This document shows, in pieces, positions 1 to 6,148 of a stretch of DNA of 48,086 nucleotides. The first letter of the stretch is position 1; each line of letters starts with the position of its first letter. Both the position numbers and the translations under genes were made by a program. A model generated the notes under the pieces. That model worked only from the letters and a program-made list of their open reading frames with translations. It did no database searches and was not told where the DNA came from. Origin of the DNA: Glaciecola sp. (GTDB lineage Bacteria > Pseudomonadota > Gammaproteobacteria > Enterobacterales > Alteromonadaceae); contig JAAZVZ010000018.1 in assembly GCA_018623155.1 (NCBI GenBank), positions 1 to 48,086 of the forward strand. Direction: 5' to 3'.

Positions 1-9
1 GCGTTAGTT
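1..9 (+). repeat. 3' end of an upstream attC site (integron cassette junction)
   Basis: The window opens on GCGTTAGTT, which matches the 3' core (R') of an integron attC site, where the integrase cuts between G and TT. Bases 3-12 (GTTAGTTGCC) are the exact reverse complement of bases 538-547, the start of the next attC. This is the relationship expected for the two ends of one cassette, so another cassette should lie just outside the window. The rest of this attC is not visible. Confidence 0.7.
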
Positions 10-24
10 GCCAAGGAGAGTTTA

Positions 25-546
25 GTGCCAATCTGGGCATATTGTTATTGTGGCTTAATCATTGCTGGGACCATTTTTAACCTTTTTGATAAGGATAAAA
101 TCAAAACCGTTTATCAATTTTCTGGTGAAACCTTGTCTGGTATTTGTGCGGTTTCTATTTTCCTAATTGCCTACAATATTGTTCATTTTAAAAACTCAGA
201 ACTTTTAAGTACCTTGTGTATTTGCTACGGGTTCTTTTGGGCTTATCATGCTCATAGGCATTATCTAAATTACGATAAGTTTAAGTCCGATATTCATAAA
301 TCTGCTATCGAAGTGCATGAAAATATGCTCAAAGAGCTAGCAGAGATGAAAGAAGCTGCAATTGCTGATGGTGCAGACCCCAAAGAGGCTGATAAGCAGT
401 TTGCTGAAGTTGAACAGGATTATGACTTTGATGAAACAGAAAAAGAAGCTTATTACCTTTATACTGGGGTGCTAGTTCTTCTTAGTGCTTTAGTAATTCC
501 GTATTTATATGTTTATTTGATATCGATAGGTGTTGTTGGCAACTAA
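25..546 (+). CDS. Cassette 1: hypothetical membrane protein
   Basis: I do not recognise this 173-residue protein. It has hydrophobic segments near residues 2-20, 38-54 and 58-73 and a strong one near 143-168. A highly charged cytosolic-looking stretch rich in Glu, Lys and Asp (about residues 85-140) probably forms helices or a coiled coil. The start is GTG, chosen because a good ribosome site (AAGGAG at 13-18) lies just upstream. The stop codon falls inside the first bases of the attC site, a compact layout typical of integron cassettes. No promoter is obvious, so expression probably depends on an upstream promoter. Function unknown. Confidence 0.75.
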   Translation: MPIWAYCYCGLIIAGTIFNLFDKDKIKTVYQFSGETLSGICAVSIFLIAYNIVHFKNSELLSTLCICYGFFWAYHAHRHYLNYDKFKSDIHKSAIEVHENMLKELAEMKEAAIADGADPKEADKQFAEVEQDYDFDETEKEAYYLYTGVLVLLSALVIPYLYVYLISIGVVGN

Positions 547-640
547 CAAGTTACTCAAAAGGACGTAAAACGCTTGGCTTGCGCTCCTTCGTCGCTAATT
601 TCAGCCAAGTATTTATGCGCCCATTAGTCAGGCGTTTGCT
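538..640 (+). repeat. attC site of cassette 1
   Basis: The site starts GGCAACTAACAAG and ends CAGGCGTTTGC, resembling the TAACAA...GGCGTTA ends of Vibrio-type chromosomal integron repeats. The inner left part (TCAAAAGGAC) also resembles that family. Its first ten bases (538-547) are exactly complementary to the start of the cassette at 3-12. The centre holds GCTTGGCTTGCGC and a later GCCAAG that can pair imperfectly. Cleavage would fall after G634. Its length near 100 bp is in the normal range. Confidence 0.75.
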
Positions 641-671
641 GCTCAAGTAGACCTAGAGTTGCACATAATGC

Positions 672-718
672 TGTACATGTATTTCAAATTACAATAAACT
701 TGTCTTGTTTATTGTACA
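672..718 (+). promoter_or_regulatory. YefM operator candidate: two TGTACA motifs
   Basis: TGTACA occurs at 672-677 and 713-718, upstream of the yefM start at 732. TGTACA is the known core recognised by YefM-YoeB at the Escherichia coli yefM promoter, where two copies lie about 12 bp apart. Here they are 41 bp apart centre to centre, about four helical turns. A tentative promoter (TTACAA at 689-694 with an AT-rich -10 near 710-715) lies between them. The cassette therefore probably carries its own autoregulated promoter. Confidence 0.55.
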
Positions 719-731
719 TGTTGGTTTGATT

Positions 732-986
732 ATGAAAATTGTCTCTTTTACTGAAGCCAGAAATAGCTTAAAAACAGTGTTAGATTCTGTCGTAAACGAT
801 GCAGATACTACTGTGATAACTCGTAGAAATTCCGAAGATGCAGTTGTTATGTCTTTAGACTATTACAATAGTTTGATGGAGACCGTTCATTTGCTTCGTT
901 CTCCAGCAAATGCAGAGCATCTCGAAAGATCTATCAGCCAGTATAAAAATGGCAAAACAAAACAGAGAGAACTAATCGGTGAGTGA
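732..986 (+). CDS. yefM: YefM-type antitoxin (Phd/YefM family)
   Basis: Antitoxin of a type II toxin-antitoxin pair. It binds the operator and neutralises YoeB. The 84-residue protein starts MKIVSFTEARNSLK, the usual Phd/YefM N-terminal DNA-binding fold, with the family hallmark of a Thr-rich strand followed by ITRRNSEDAVVMSLDYYNSL. The C-terminal part (about residues 50-84) is charged and would wrap the toxin. I chose the ATG at 732 rather than an upstream in-frame TTG because the family begins at this Met. It overlaps the toxin gene by 8 bases, which fits translational coupling. It sits between two attC sites, so it is a mobile cassette with its own likely promoter. Confidence 0.9.
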   Translation: MKIVSFTEARNSLKTVLDSVVNDADTTVITRRNSEDAVVMSLDYYNSLMETVHLLRSPANAEHLERSISQYKNGKTKQRELIGE

Positions 987-1242
987 CAGGCTGTTATCAT
1001 GGACTGATGAAGCTTGGAAAAGCTATCTGTATTGGCAGATTCAAGATAGAAAAACGCTCAAACGTATAAATAAGTTAATAGCGGAAGTTTTACGTTCACC
1101 ATTTGATGGCATTGGCAAACCAGAACCATTAAGGGAAAATTTATCGGGTTTTTGGTCACGTAGAATCGATGATACAAATAGGCTGGTTTATGCTGTTGAT
1201 GACGAAGCAATTACCATTATTTCTTGTCGCTACCATTACTGA
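979..1242 (+). CDS. yoeB: YoeB-type mRNA interferase toxin
   Basis: Ribosome-dependent endoribonuclease of the YoeB/RelE superfamily that cleaves mRNA in the A site. It is 87 residues, close to the 84 of E. coli YoeB. The conserved KPEPLRENLSGFWSRRI block carries the catalytic Glu (about E49) and the basic residues. The C terminus ends CRYHY, giving the His and Tyr (H86, Y87) used in catalysis, so the toxin looks intact. It overlaps the upstream antitoxin gene. Such pairs are common in sedentary integrons, where they are thought to oppose loss of array segments. Confidence 0.92.
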   Translation: MSDRLLSWTDEAWKSYLYWQIQDRKTLKRINKLIAEVLRSPFDGIGKPEPLRENLSGFWSRRIDDTNRLVYAVDDEAITIISCRYHY

Positions 1243-1246
1243 GCAC

Positions 1247-1341
1247 GAGGCAGCTAACAAGCCGATTAATTCATTCCCTTGGGTCATTGAGACACAGCCT
1301 TTGCTTGCGCCAATTCTGCGCTCATTATCGGAGCGTTATAG
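1247..1341 (+). repeat. attC site of cassette 2
   Basis: It begins GAGGCAGCTAACAAG and ends GGAGCGTTATAGC. The first bases (1247-1258) are nearly complementary to the start of this cassette at 634-645, as expected when both belong to one circularised cassette. The cut would fall after G1335. Cassette 2 thus spans about 635-1335 and holds only the yefM-yoeB pair. Confidence 0.72.
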
Positions 1342-1394
1342 CTCCTGATAGCCTATTAGTTGACGGTACTATTTTTTAGTACTATGATTTAGTC

Positions 1395-1649
1395 ATGAAG
1401 AAAAAACACCAAAAAACTTTATCTCTCATTTTTTCACGTCCAGTGAGTGGAAATATTAAATGGAAAGATATTGAGCAATTATTTATTGAACTCGGTGCTG
1501 AGATAAATGAGGGAGAAGGTTCAAGAGTAGGTGTCAGACTCTTCGGAGATAGGCGTGTATTTCATAGACCACATCCAACTCCAGATACTGATAAAGGAGC
1601 AGTAGCAAGTGTGAGGAAGTGGTTAGAGTTAAATGGGGTGAAACCATGA
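1395..1649 (+). CDS. hicA: HicA-type toxin
   Basis: Small double-stranded-RNA-binding-fold mRNA interferase of the HicA family, 84 residues. It has the usual order: a Lys-rich N terminus, an IKWKDIEQLFIELGA helix, a GSRVGVRL strand, and an FHRPHP His-containing strand followed by a C-terminal helix (VRKWLELNGV). The active His is probably in the FHRPHP segment. The toxin precedes the antitoxin and overlaps it by four bases (ATGA). It lies alone with hicB in cassette 3. The array therefore holds two neighbouring toxin-antitoxin cassettes. Confidence 0.85.
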   Translation: MKKKHQKTLSLIFSRPVSGNIKWKDIEQLFIELGAEINEGEGSRVGVRLFGDRRVFHRPHPTPDTDKGAVASVRKWLELNGVKP

Positions 1650-1987
1650 AAAATGTAATGAATATAAATGGCTATGAAGCTGTTATTAATTACGATCCAG
1701 AAATTGAGATGTTTAGAGGGGAGTTTGTCAATCTCAATGGAGGTGCTGACTTTTATGCATCAGATATAAAAGGATTGCATGATGAAGGGGCTGCTTCGTT
1801 AAAAATGTTTCTGAAAATGTGTGAAGAAGACGGGGTTGAGCCTAAGAAAAATTTTTCAGGAAAGTTCAATGTCAGAATTAGCCCTAAATTACATGAGCGC
1901 CTCGTAATTACGGCATCTGCAACAGGAAAAAGCATCAATCAAATAGTTGTGGAATCATTATCTGAGAACGTAGTTGGGGAGCTATAA
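1646..1987 (+). CDS. hicB: HicB-type antitoxin
   Basis: Antitoxin partner of HicA, 113 residues. The N-terminal half (about 1-60: YEAVINYDPEIEMFRGEF, then a DI-GLHDEGAASLKMFLKMC helix) is the degraded RNase H-like HicB fold. The C-terminal part (about 72-113: GKFNVRISPKLHERLVITASATGKSINQIVVESL) is a ribbon-helix-helix DNA-binding domain, which would make it the autorepressor. The ATG at 1646 overlaps the hicA stop, so the two are translationally coupled. Its stop codon lies inside the beginning of attC 3. I discounted an in-frame start at 1619 because it would overlap hicA more deeply. Confidence 0.87.
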   Translation: MKNVMNINGYEAVINYDPEIEMFRGEFVNLNGGADFYASDIKGLHDEGAASLKMFLKMCEEDGVEPKKNFSGKFNVRISPKLHERLVITASATGKSINQIVVESLSENVVGEL

Positions 1988-2055
1988 CAAGTGTTTTATG
2001 TACGCAAGCAAGCTTGCCGGATTCACTGCGTTCAGCGTACAAACAAGCGTTATTT
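1978..2055 (+). repeat. attC site of cassette 3
   Basis: It starts GGAGCTATAACAAG (1978-1991) and ends CAAGCGTTATTTTTAG. Bases 1978-1988 are the exact reverse complement of 1335-1345, the cassette start, so cassette 3 spans about 1336-2049. Inside, GTACGC at 2010-2015 and GCGTAC at 2035-2040 can form the hairpin stem of the folded bottom strand. It is shorter (about 75 bp) than the other two sites. Confidence 0.75.
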
Positions 2056-2085
2056 TTAGTTTTAAACATTTAGGAAAGGAAGCAA

Positions 2086-2250
2086 ATGGAATCTCTACAA
2101 AGCAATAAACCAAAGAAAATGGACATTGTGCCTTTACTATTTAGCTTTAGGGGCAGAATAGGTAGAACTCAGTTCTCAAAGTGGTGGATACCGCTAACCT
2201 TATTCACTATTCCTTTTTACAATGTGGAAATATATTATCGCGATGAATAA
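2086..2250 (+). pseudogene. Truncated DUF805 membrane protein (N-terminal fragment)
   Basis: A 54-codon frame preceded by a good ribosome site (AGGAAAGGA at 2072-2080). It contains LLFSFRGRIGRTQFSKWW, the hallmark start of DUF805 (YhaH-like) inner-membrane proteins. Those proteins normally run over 100 residues with several membrane helices. Here the frame ends just after the first hydrophobic stretch, and the downstream sequence belongs to a different protein in another reading frame. It is probably a broken or chimeric gene, although translation of the leader could drive the overlapping downstream gene. It follows the last recognisable attC. Confidence 0.65.
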
Positions 2251-2650
2251 TTTATCAAGAGTCTACTTTTTTAAGATTTTCGCCACGATTATATTTTGGT
2301 GTATTCCTCTCTTATTTTTCCCAAAGGAATGGTTACAGAGCTTTGGCTTTCCAAAACAAGAAACGTATATGTTTGTTCGTATGCTTGGTTGGGCTTACCT
2401 TGCCCTTTGTGTTGGCTATTTTAATGGTCTCCTAGCTTCTCTCAAAGGAATCAAGCTTAAGGGGCCAATTTATGTGGGCTTGGTTAGCAACGGTGGTGCT
2501 TGTTTATACCTTTCATACTATGCAGTTTTGGGTACATGGAATAATTGGGGAAGTGCTATTCAATTCATTGGTTGGTCTTCCATTATTGCTACATTTTTAA
2601 TAACGTTAGGGTTGTTTGTTTTTGGTATGTTAGGTACTGATGAAAATTAG
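2243..2650 (+). CDS. Hypothetical four-helix membrane protein
   Basis: 135-residue membrane protein with four predicted membrane segments (about residues 7-25, 43-63, 76-95 and 105-128). It has a charged FPKEWLQSFGFPKQE loop after the first. I do not recognise a named family. The ATG at 2243 overlaps the end of the DUF805 fragment by 8 bases; a further in-frame ATG at 2222 is possible. The overlap and lack of a separate ribosome site suggest translational coupling to the fragment. It lies in the degenerate end of the cassette array and has no attC of its own that I can find. Confidence 0.65.
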   Translation: MNNLSRVYFFKIFATIIFWCIPLLFFPKEWLQSFGFPKQETYMFVRMLGWAYLALCVGYFNGLLASLKGIKLKGPIYVGLVSNGGACLYLSYYAVLGTWNNWGSAIQFIGWSSIIATFLITLGLFVFGMLGTDEN

Positions 2651-2720
2651 AGAAGCTATACAATCCGATTGGGACCAAATCTGGCCAATTTCTTAAGAAA
2701 TCGTATCGGCAGGTAAAAGA
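2640..2720 (+). pseudogene. GNAT acetyltransferase remnant (N-terminal 18-25 codons)
   Basis: An ATG overlapping the end of the upstream gene opens the frame MKIREAIQSDWDQIWPIS and then stops at 2694-2696. In the same frame translation would resume EIVSAG. GNAT-family N-acetyltransferases commonly begin with a segment like M-IR-A---DW-QIWPIF-EIVSAG, so this is very likely the 5' end of such a gene with a small change creating a stop. Nothing further of the gene follows: the frame runs straight into the start of the lipoprotein gene at 2721. It is a relic left by deletion or recombination. Confidence 0.6.
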
Positions 2721-3200
2721 ATGAAAATCCTATTGTTATTAATATCTCTTATGACCTTATGCTCATGCGCCACCTCAGTTATTTTAGTCGGTTGCGGGGC
2801 AACAGCCATCAATATGCCGTCTGCTGAGCCAGTTCACTTTAATGCCGTATTGGATGTCGATACTCAATCAGGTTGGGTTCAAGATTCGTTGACGCTCACT
2901 TGCGAAGTTAAAGAGCGAAAATGTTTAGGAGGAGACTGGCGTGTCGTATGGAAAGAACAAAACATTGCGAGTTTTGATGTACCATTATCTCCACAATATC
3001 ATGGGTCTATTACGGGACCTTCTTGCCGAAATGCCGAGTCCATGTCGATGAGTGATCGTTATGGTTATGTCGAAAAGATAACGGTGTTTGATTCATCTTC
3101 TATGCAATCAGTCTATGAGGGAGTTGCAAACAATGAGAAGGTGAAGAAATATGGTTTCATTTCATTATCTGTTAACGTAAACAAGGTTGATTTACCCTAA
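2721..3200 (+). CDS. Hypothetical lipoprotein
   Basis: 159 residues. The N terminus (MKILLLLISLMTLCSC) is a short signal peptide with a lipobox-like LCSC, so it is probably a lipoprotein of the cell envelope; a second Cys follows at about position 25. Four further Cys residues in the mature part (in TCEVKERKC, and one in PSCR) could form disulphides. No family recognised. The start ATG is in frame with the acetyltransferase relic just upstream. It is convergent with the methyltransferase gene and overlaps its 3' end by 9 bases. Confidence 0.65.
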   Translation: MKILLLLISLMTLCSCATSVILVGCGATAINMPSAEPVHFNAVLDVDTQSGWVQDSLTLTCEVKERKCLGGDWRVVWKEQNIASFDVPLSPQYHGSITGPSCRNAESMSMSDRYGYVEKITVFDSSSMQSVYEGVANNEKVKKYGFISLSVNVNKVDLP

Positions 3201-4103
3201 TTCAGTATTGAGCATGTGAATATGTTCTGGTGTTACTTCACAACACCCACCAATGATCCTAGCTCCCATTGAACGCCATGACTGTGCAAATTTGGCATAC
3301 TGTTTGGGCGTAAAATCTGTTCGTGTCTGAAGTGTTTTGACGGTTTCTCCGGGATAAAGTGAAGTAACCGATTCAAAGCCATTGGCATAAGCACCAAATG
3401 TCACTCCATACCCTTCAATAATGGGCAAGGCTTGTGTGATGGATTCTGGCCGAGAGCAATTTAACAAAATCGCATCAGGAGAAAGGGGCAATAAGGCATG
3501 AACCGCATCGCGCAATGACTCTCCTCCACGCAAATGATCTGGCTGAGTATCTGACACACAGAGCGCTACCCACACTGGCTTATTAGATGTTTTTGCTGCC
3601 CGACAGGCACTAGTTGCCTCGACAATAGAGGACATGGTTTCACAAATAAACACATCACTCGCAGAAGCCTGTAATGCCACCAGCTTGGTATAACTTTCAA
3701 AAGCGGCGTTTTCATCCGGTGCCACATCCGGTCGATAGCTTGCAATGAGTGGTGGCAAACACCCCGCAATCAAAATATCTGGTTTGCCACTTTGTGCAAT
3801 CGCTTCTTGAGCTGCTTGAATGGCCTTGTTGTGCAAGGGTTCAAGCCATTGCGATACATGATTGGCTGCAAGTCGATCTGGCGTAGCAGTGTAGGTGTTT
3901 AACGTAATGACGCGTGCACCAGCAAGAATAAATTCAAGATGCAGTTGGGTAACTAGTTCAGGCTCATGAAACATGATTTCGGCAGACCACAAATTGGATA
4001 GTGGTCTATTTGATCGTTGTATGAGGGTTTGTCCCATCCCTCCATCGAGCGGAATAAAAGAGGAAACATTGGGGAAGGAAAGACCAGCGAGAGATATTGT
4101 CAT
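3192..4103 (-). CDS. Homocysteine S-methyltransferase family protein
   Basis: Zinc-dependent TIM-barrel enzyme that transfers a methyl group to homocysteine to make methionine, probably from S-methylmethionine or S-adenosylmethionine rather than folate. It has the N-terminal LDGGMGQTL glycine-rich start and LNTYTATP. The three zinc Cys ligands are in LLNCSRPE (about residue 225) and the C-terminal GGCC. Length (303) matches MmuM-type enzymes. I chose the ATG at 4103; an in-frame TTG lies four codons upstream. No transporter or other methionine gene is adjacent, so the methyl donor is uncertain. It stands alone between the cassette remnants and the amylase gene. Confidence 0.85.
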   Translation of the reverse strand: MTISLAGLSFPNVSSFIPLDGGMGQTLIQRSNRPLSNLWSAEIMFHEPELVTQLHLEFILAGARVITLNTYTATPDRLAANHVSQWLEPLHNKAIQAAQEAIAQSGKPDILIAGCLPPLIASYRPDVAPDENAAFESYTKLVALQASASDVFICETMSSIVEATSACRAAKTSNKPVWVALCVSDTQPDHLRGGESLRDAVHALLPLSPDAILLNCSRPESITQALPIIEGYGVTFGAYANGFESVTSLYPGETVKTLQTRTDFTPKQYAKFAQSWRSMGARIIGGCCEVTPEHIHMLNTELG

Positions 4104-4162
4104 TAAATGATACAAACAGATATATGATTTAAATTGATTATACCGAGGAATGCACTAAGATT

Positions 4163-4196
4163 GAAATCGTATGCAACACACACTGTGCATGATTTC
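4163..4196. promoter_or_regulatory. Inverted repeat upstream of the GH13 amylase gene
   Basis: GAAATC and ATGCA on the left are mirrored by TGCAT and GATTTC on the right, with two extra bases in the left arm. The element lies about 45 bp upstream of the amylase start in the divergent region. It could be a regulator's operator for the amylase/GH31 pair. No T-tract follows, so it is not a terminator. The binding protein is unknown. Confidence 0.35.
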
Positions 4197-4239
4197 AGGT
4201 AGTATTTAATCGACTATCTGAGTATATGGAATTATAAAT

Positions 4240-6147
4240 ATGACGACACGCGCTACTTTTCCACTATTACCTGCATTAGCAGTATTGTTCATTTTGGTAG
4301 GGGGAATTGCTTGTACACCACCAAATGCACCTAAGACTGAGCAAATTTTGCCCAAGGAGACGCAGAGCGTGACTCAAACGAATCATGTTAAACCAGTAGT
4401 TTATCAAGTGTTTACCCGTTTATTTGGCAATACGAAAACAACGAATAAGCCTTGGGGCAGCCGAGAAGAAAACGGCGTAGGCAAAATGTCGGACTTTACT
4501 GATGAAGCACTCATGGGCATACGCGAATTGGGGGTTTCACATATTTGGTATACTGGTATACCACATCATGCTTTGGTGGCAGATTACACCGAATATGGTA
4601 TTTCTCTCGACGACCCAGATGTGATCAAAGGACGAGCAGGTTCGCCTTATGCTGTCAAAGACTACTATTCCGTAAACCCTGATTTGGCAGATGACCCAGC
4701 AAAGCGCATGGAAGAGTTTGAAGCCTTGGTTGAACGTACTCACAAGCATGGCATGAAAGTCTTGATCGATATTGTGCCTAATCATGTGGCGCGTCAATAT
4801 GAATCCTTAGGCAAACCCGAGGGTGTAGAAGACTTCGGAGCAGGTGATGATACCACCGTTGAATATGCTCGAAATAACAATTTTTATTACATTCCTGGGC
4901 AAGATTTCAAAGTGCCAGTATCGACCAACGGTTATCAACCTTTAGGAGGGGATACCGCACCTCGATTAGACGGAGAGTTTGATGAAAGTCCTGCCAAATG
5001 GACTGGTAATGGCTCACGTTTAGCCCAGCCCAATATTAATGATTGGTATGAAACGGTTAAAGTGAACTATGGCTTGCGTCCAGATGGTACGTATGACTTC
5101 CCAACGTTACCTCAAGAGTATCGCAAAAAGGGGCTTGCTGAACACCACGCTTTTTGGCAAGGCAAAGACTTACCAGACTCGTGGTATAAGTTTGAGCACA
5201 TTGTGCATTTTTGGTTAGATAAGGGGGTCGATGGCTTCCGTTTTGATATGGCCGAAATGGTGCCTGTTGAGTTTTGGTCGTTTTTGAACTCATCGATTAA
5301 GCAAAAGAATCCAGAAGCGTTTTTGTTAGCAGAAGTGTATAACCCATCCTTATTTCGTGACTATCTCCACCTTGGCAAAATGGACTATCTATACGATAAA
5401 GTCGATTTTTATGACTCGCTCAAATGGGTGATACAAGGTCACGGCAGTACCGATGCTCTTGAGCGTATTCAATCTGAAGTACGCGATATTGAACAACATA
5501 TGTTGCACTTTTTGGAAAATCACGACGAACAGCGCATTGCAAGTCCTGATTTTGCGGGCGATATGCACAAAGGTAAACCTATGTTAGTGGTGTCTGCGCT
5601 CATTAGCCGTTCACCAACCATGTTGTATTTTGGCCAAGAGGTCGGTGAAGATGGGTCAGAAGAACCGGGATTTGGCGATCCGACCCGCACGTCTATTTTT
5701 GATTATATGGGCGTGCCCGCTCATCAACGTTGGATGAACGATGGCAAATTTGATGGCGGACAGCTCAGCGATGAAGAAAAAGCCCTGCGTGAATTTTATA
5801 TCAAAGTGATGAATATTGCCGCGTTTCATCCAGCTATGGCAGGGGAATACCTTTCACTTCATAGCGCGAATAAAGCGACCAGTGGTTACACGGATAAGTA
5901 TTTTGCGTTTACGCGATTTACCTTAGAAGACCGTTTGATTGTGGTGAATAACTTCACAACAGAACCGATGCAAACGACTCTTACCATTCCCGCAGCAGTG
6001 GTCTCTCAATTACAGTTGCGCCCTGGGGAAAACACAATGAAAGATTTGCTCACCAATACGGATTTTTCGTTATTAGTAACAAACGGGGTTGGAGAATTAG
6101 CCTTAAATTTATCCGGCCTTCAGTCCGTTGTACTTGAGATCAATTAA
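4240..6147 (+). CDS. GH13 alpha-amylase-type lipoprotein
   Basis: Secreted alpha-glucan hydrolase. The first 25 residues form a lipoprotein signal (hydrophobic run ending VGGIAC), so it is probably anchored in the outer or inner membrane. The GH13 motifs are present: DIVPNH (region I), GVDGFRFDMAEM with the nucleophile Asp (II), LLAEVYN with the acid/base Glu (III) and FLENHDEQ with the third Asp (IV). The opening VYQVFTRLFGN and the YGISLDDPDVIKGRAGSPYAVKDYYSVNPDLA block recall a GH13 group common in Bacteroidetes. At 635 residues it includes an all-beta C-terminal domain. One base separates it from the GH31 gene, so they form an operon for extracellular starch or maltodextrin breakdown. Confidence 0.87.
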   Translation: MTTRATFPLLPALAVLFILVGGIACTPPNAPKTEQILPKETQSVTQTNHVKPVVYQVFTRLFGNTKTTNKPWGSREENGVGKMSDFTDEALMGIRELGVSHIWYTGIPHHALVADYTEYGISLDDPDVIKGRAGSPYAVKDYYSVNPDLADDPAKRMEEFEALVERTHKHGMKVLIDIVPNHVARQYESLGKPEGVEDFGAGDDTTVEYARNNNFYYIPGQDFKVPVSTNGYQPLGGDTAPRLDGEFDESPAKWTGNGSRLAQPNINDWYETVKVNYGLRPDGTYDFPTLPQEYRKKGLAEHHAFWQGKDLPDSWYKFEHIVHFWLDKGVDGFRFDMAEMVPVEFWSFLNSSIKQKNPEAFLLAEVYNPSLFRDYLHLGKMDYLYDKVDFYDSLKWVIQGHGSTDALERIQSEVRDIEQHMLHFLENHDEQRIASPDFAGDMHKGKPMLVVSALISRSPTMLYFGQEVGEDGSEEPGFGDPTRTSIFDYMGVPAHQRWMNDGKFDGGQLSDEEKALREFYIKVMNIAAFHPAMAGEYLSLHSANKATSGYTDKYFAFTRFTLEDRLIVVNNFTTEPMQTTLTIPAAVVSQLQLRPGENTMKDLLTNTDFSLLVTNGVGELALNLSGLQSVVLEIN

Positions 6148-6148
6148 G

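Noticed and set aside
2598-2612. AATAACGTTAGG inside the four-helix protein gene as an attC core
   Set aside because: Lies within a coherent coding frame, with no matching arm complementary to the cassette start at 2049-2059.
4206-4217. Weak AAnCGnTT-like sequence before the amylase gene as a LacI-type site
   Set aside because: One half-site is wrong and there is no symmetry around it; unlike the clear site before the alpha-glucosidase gene.
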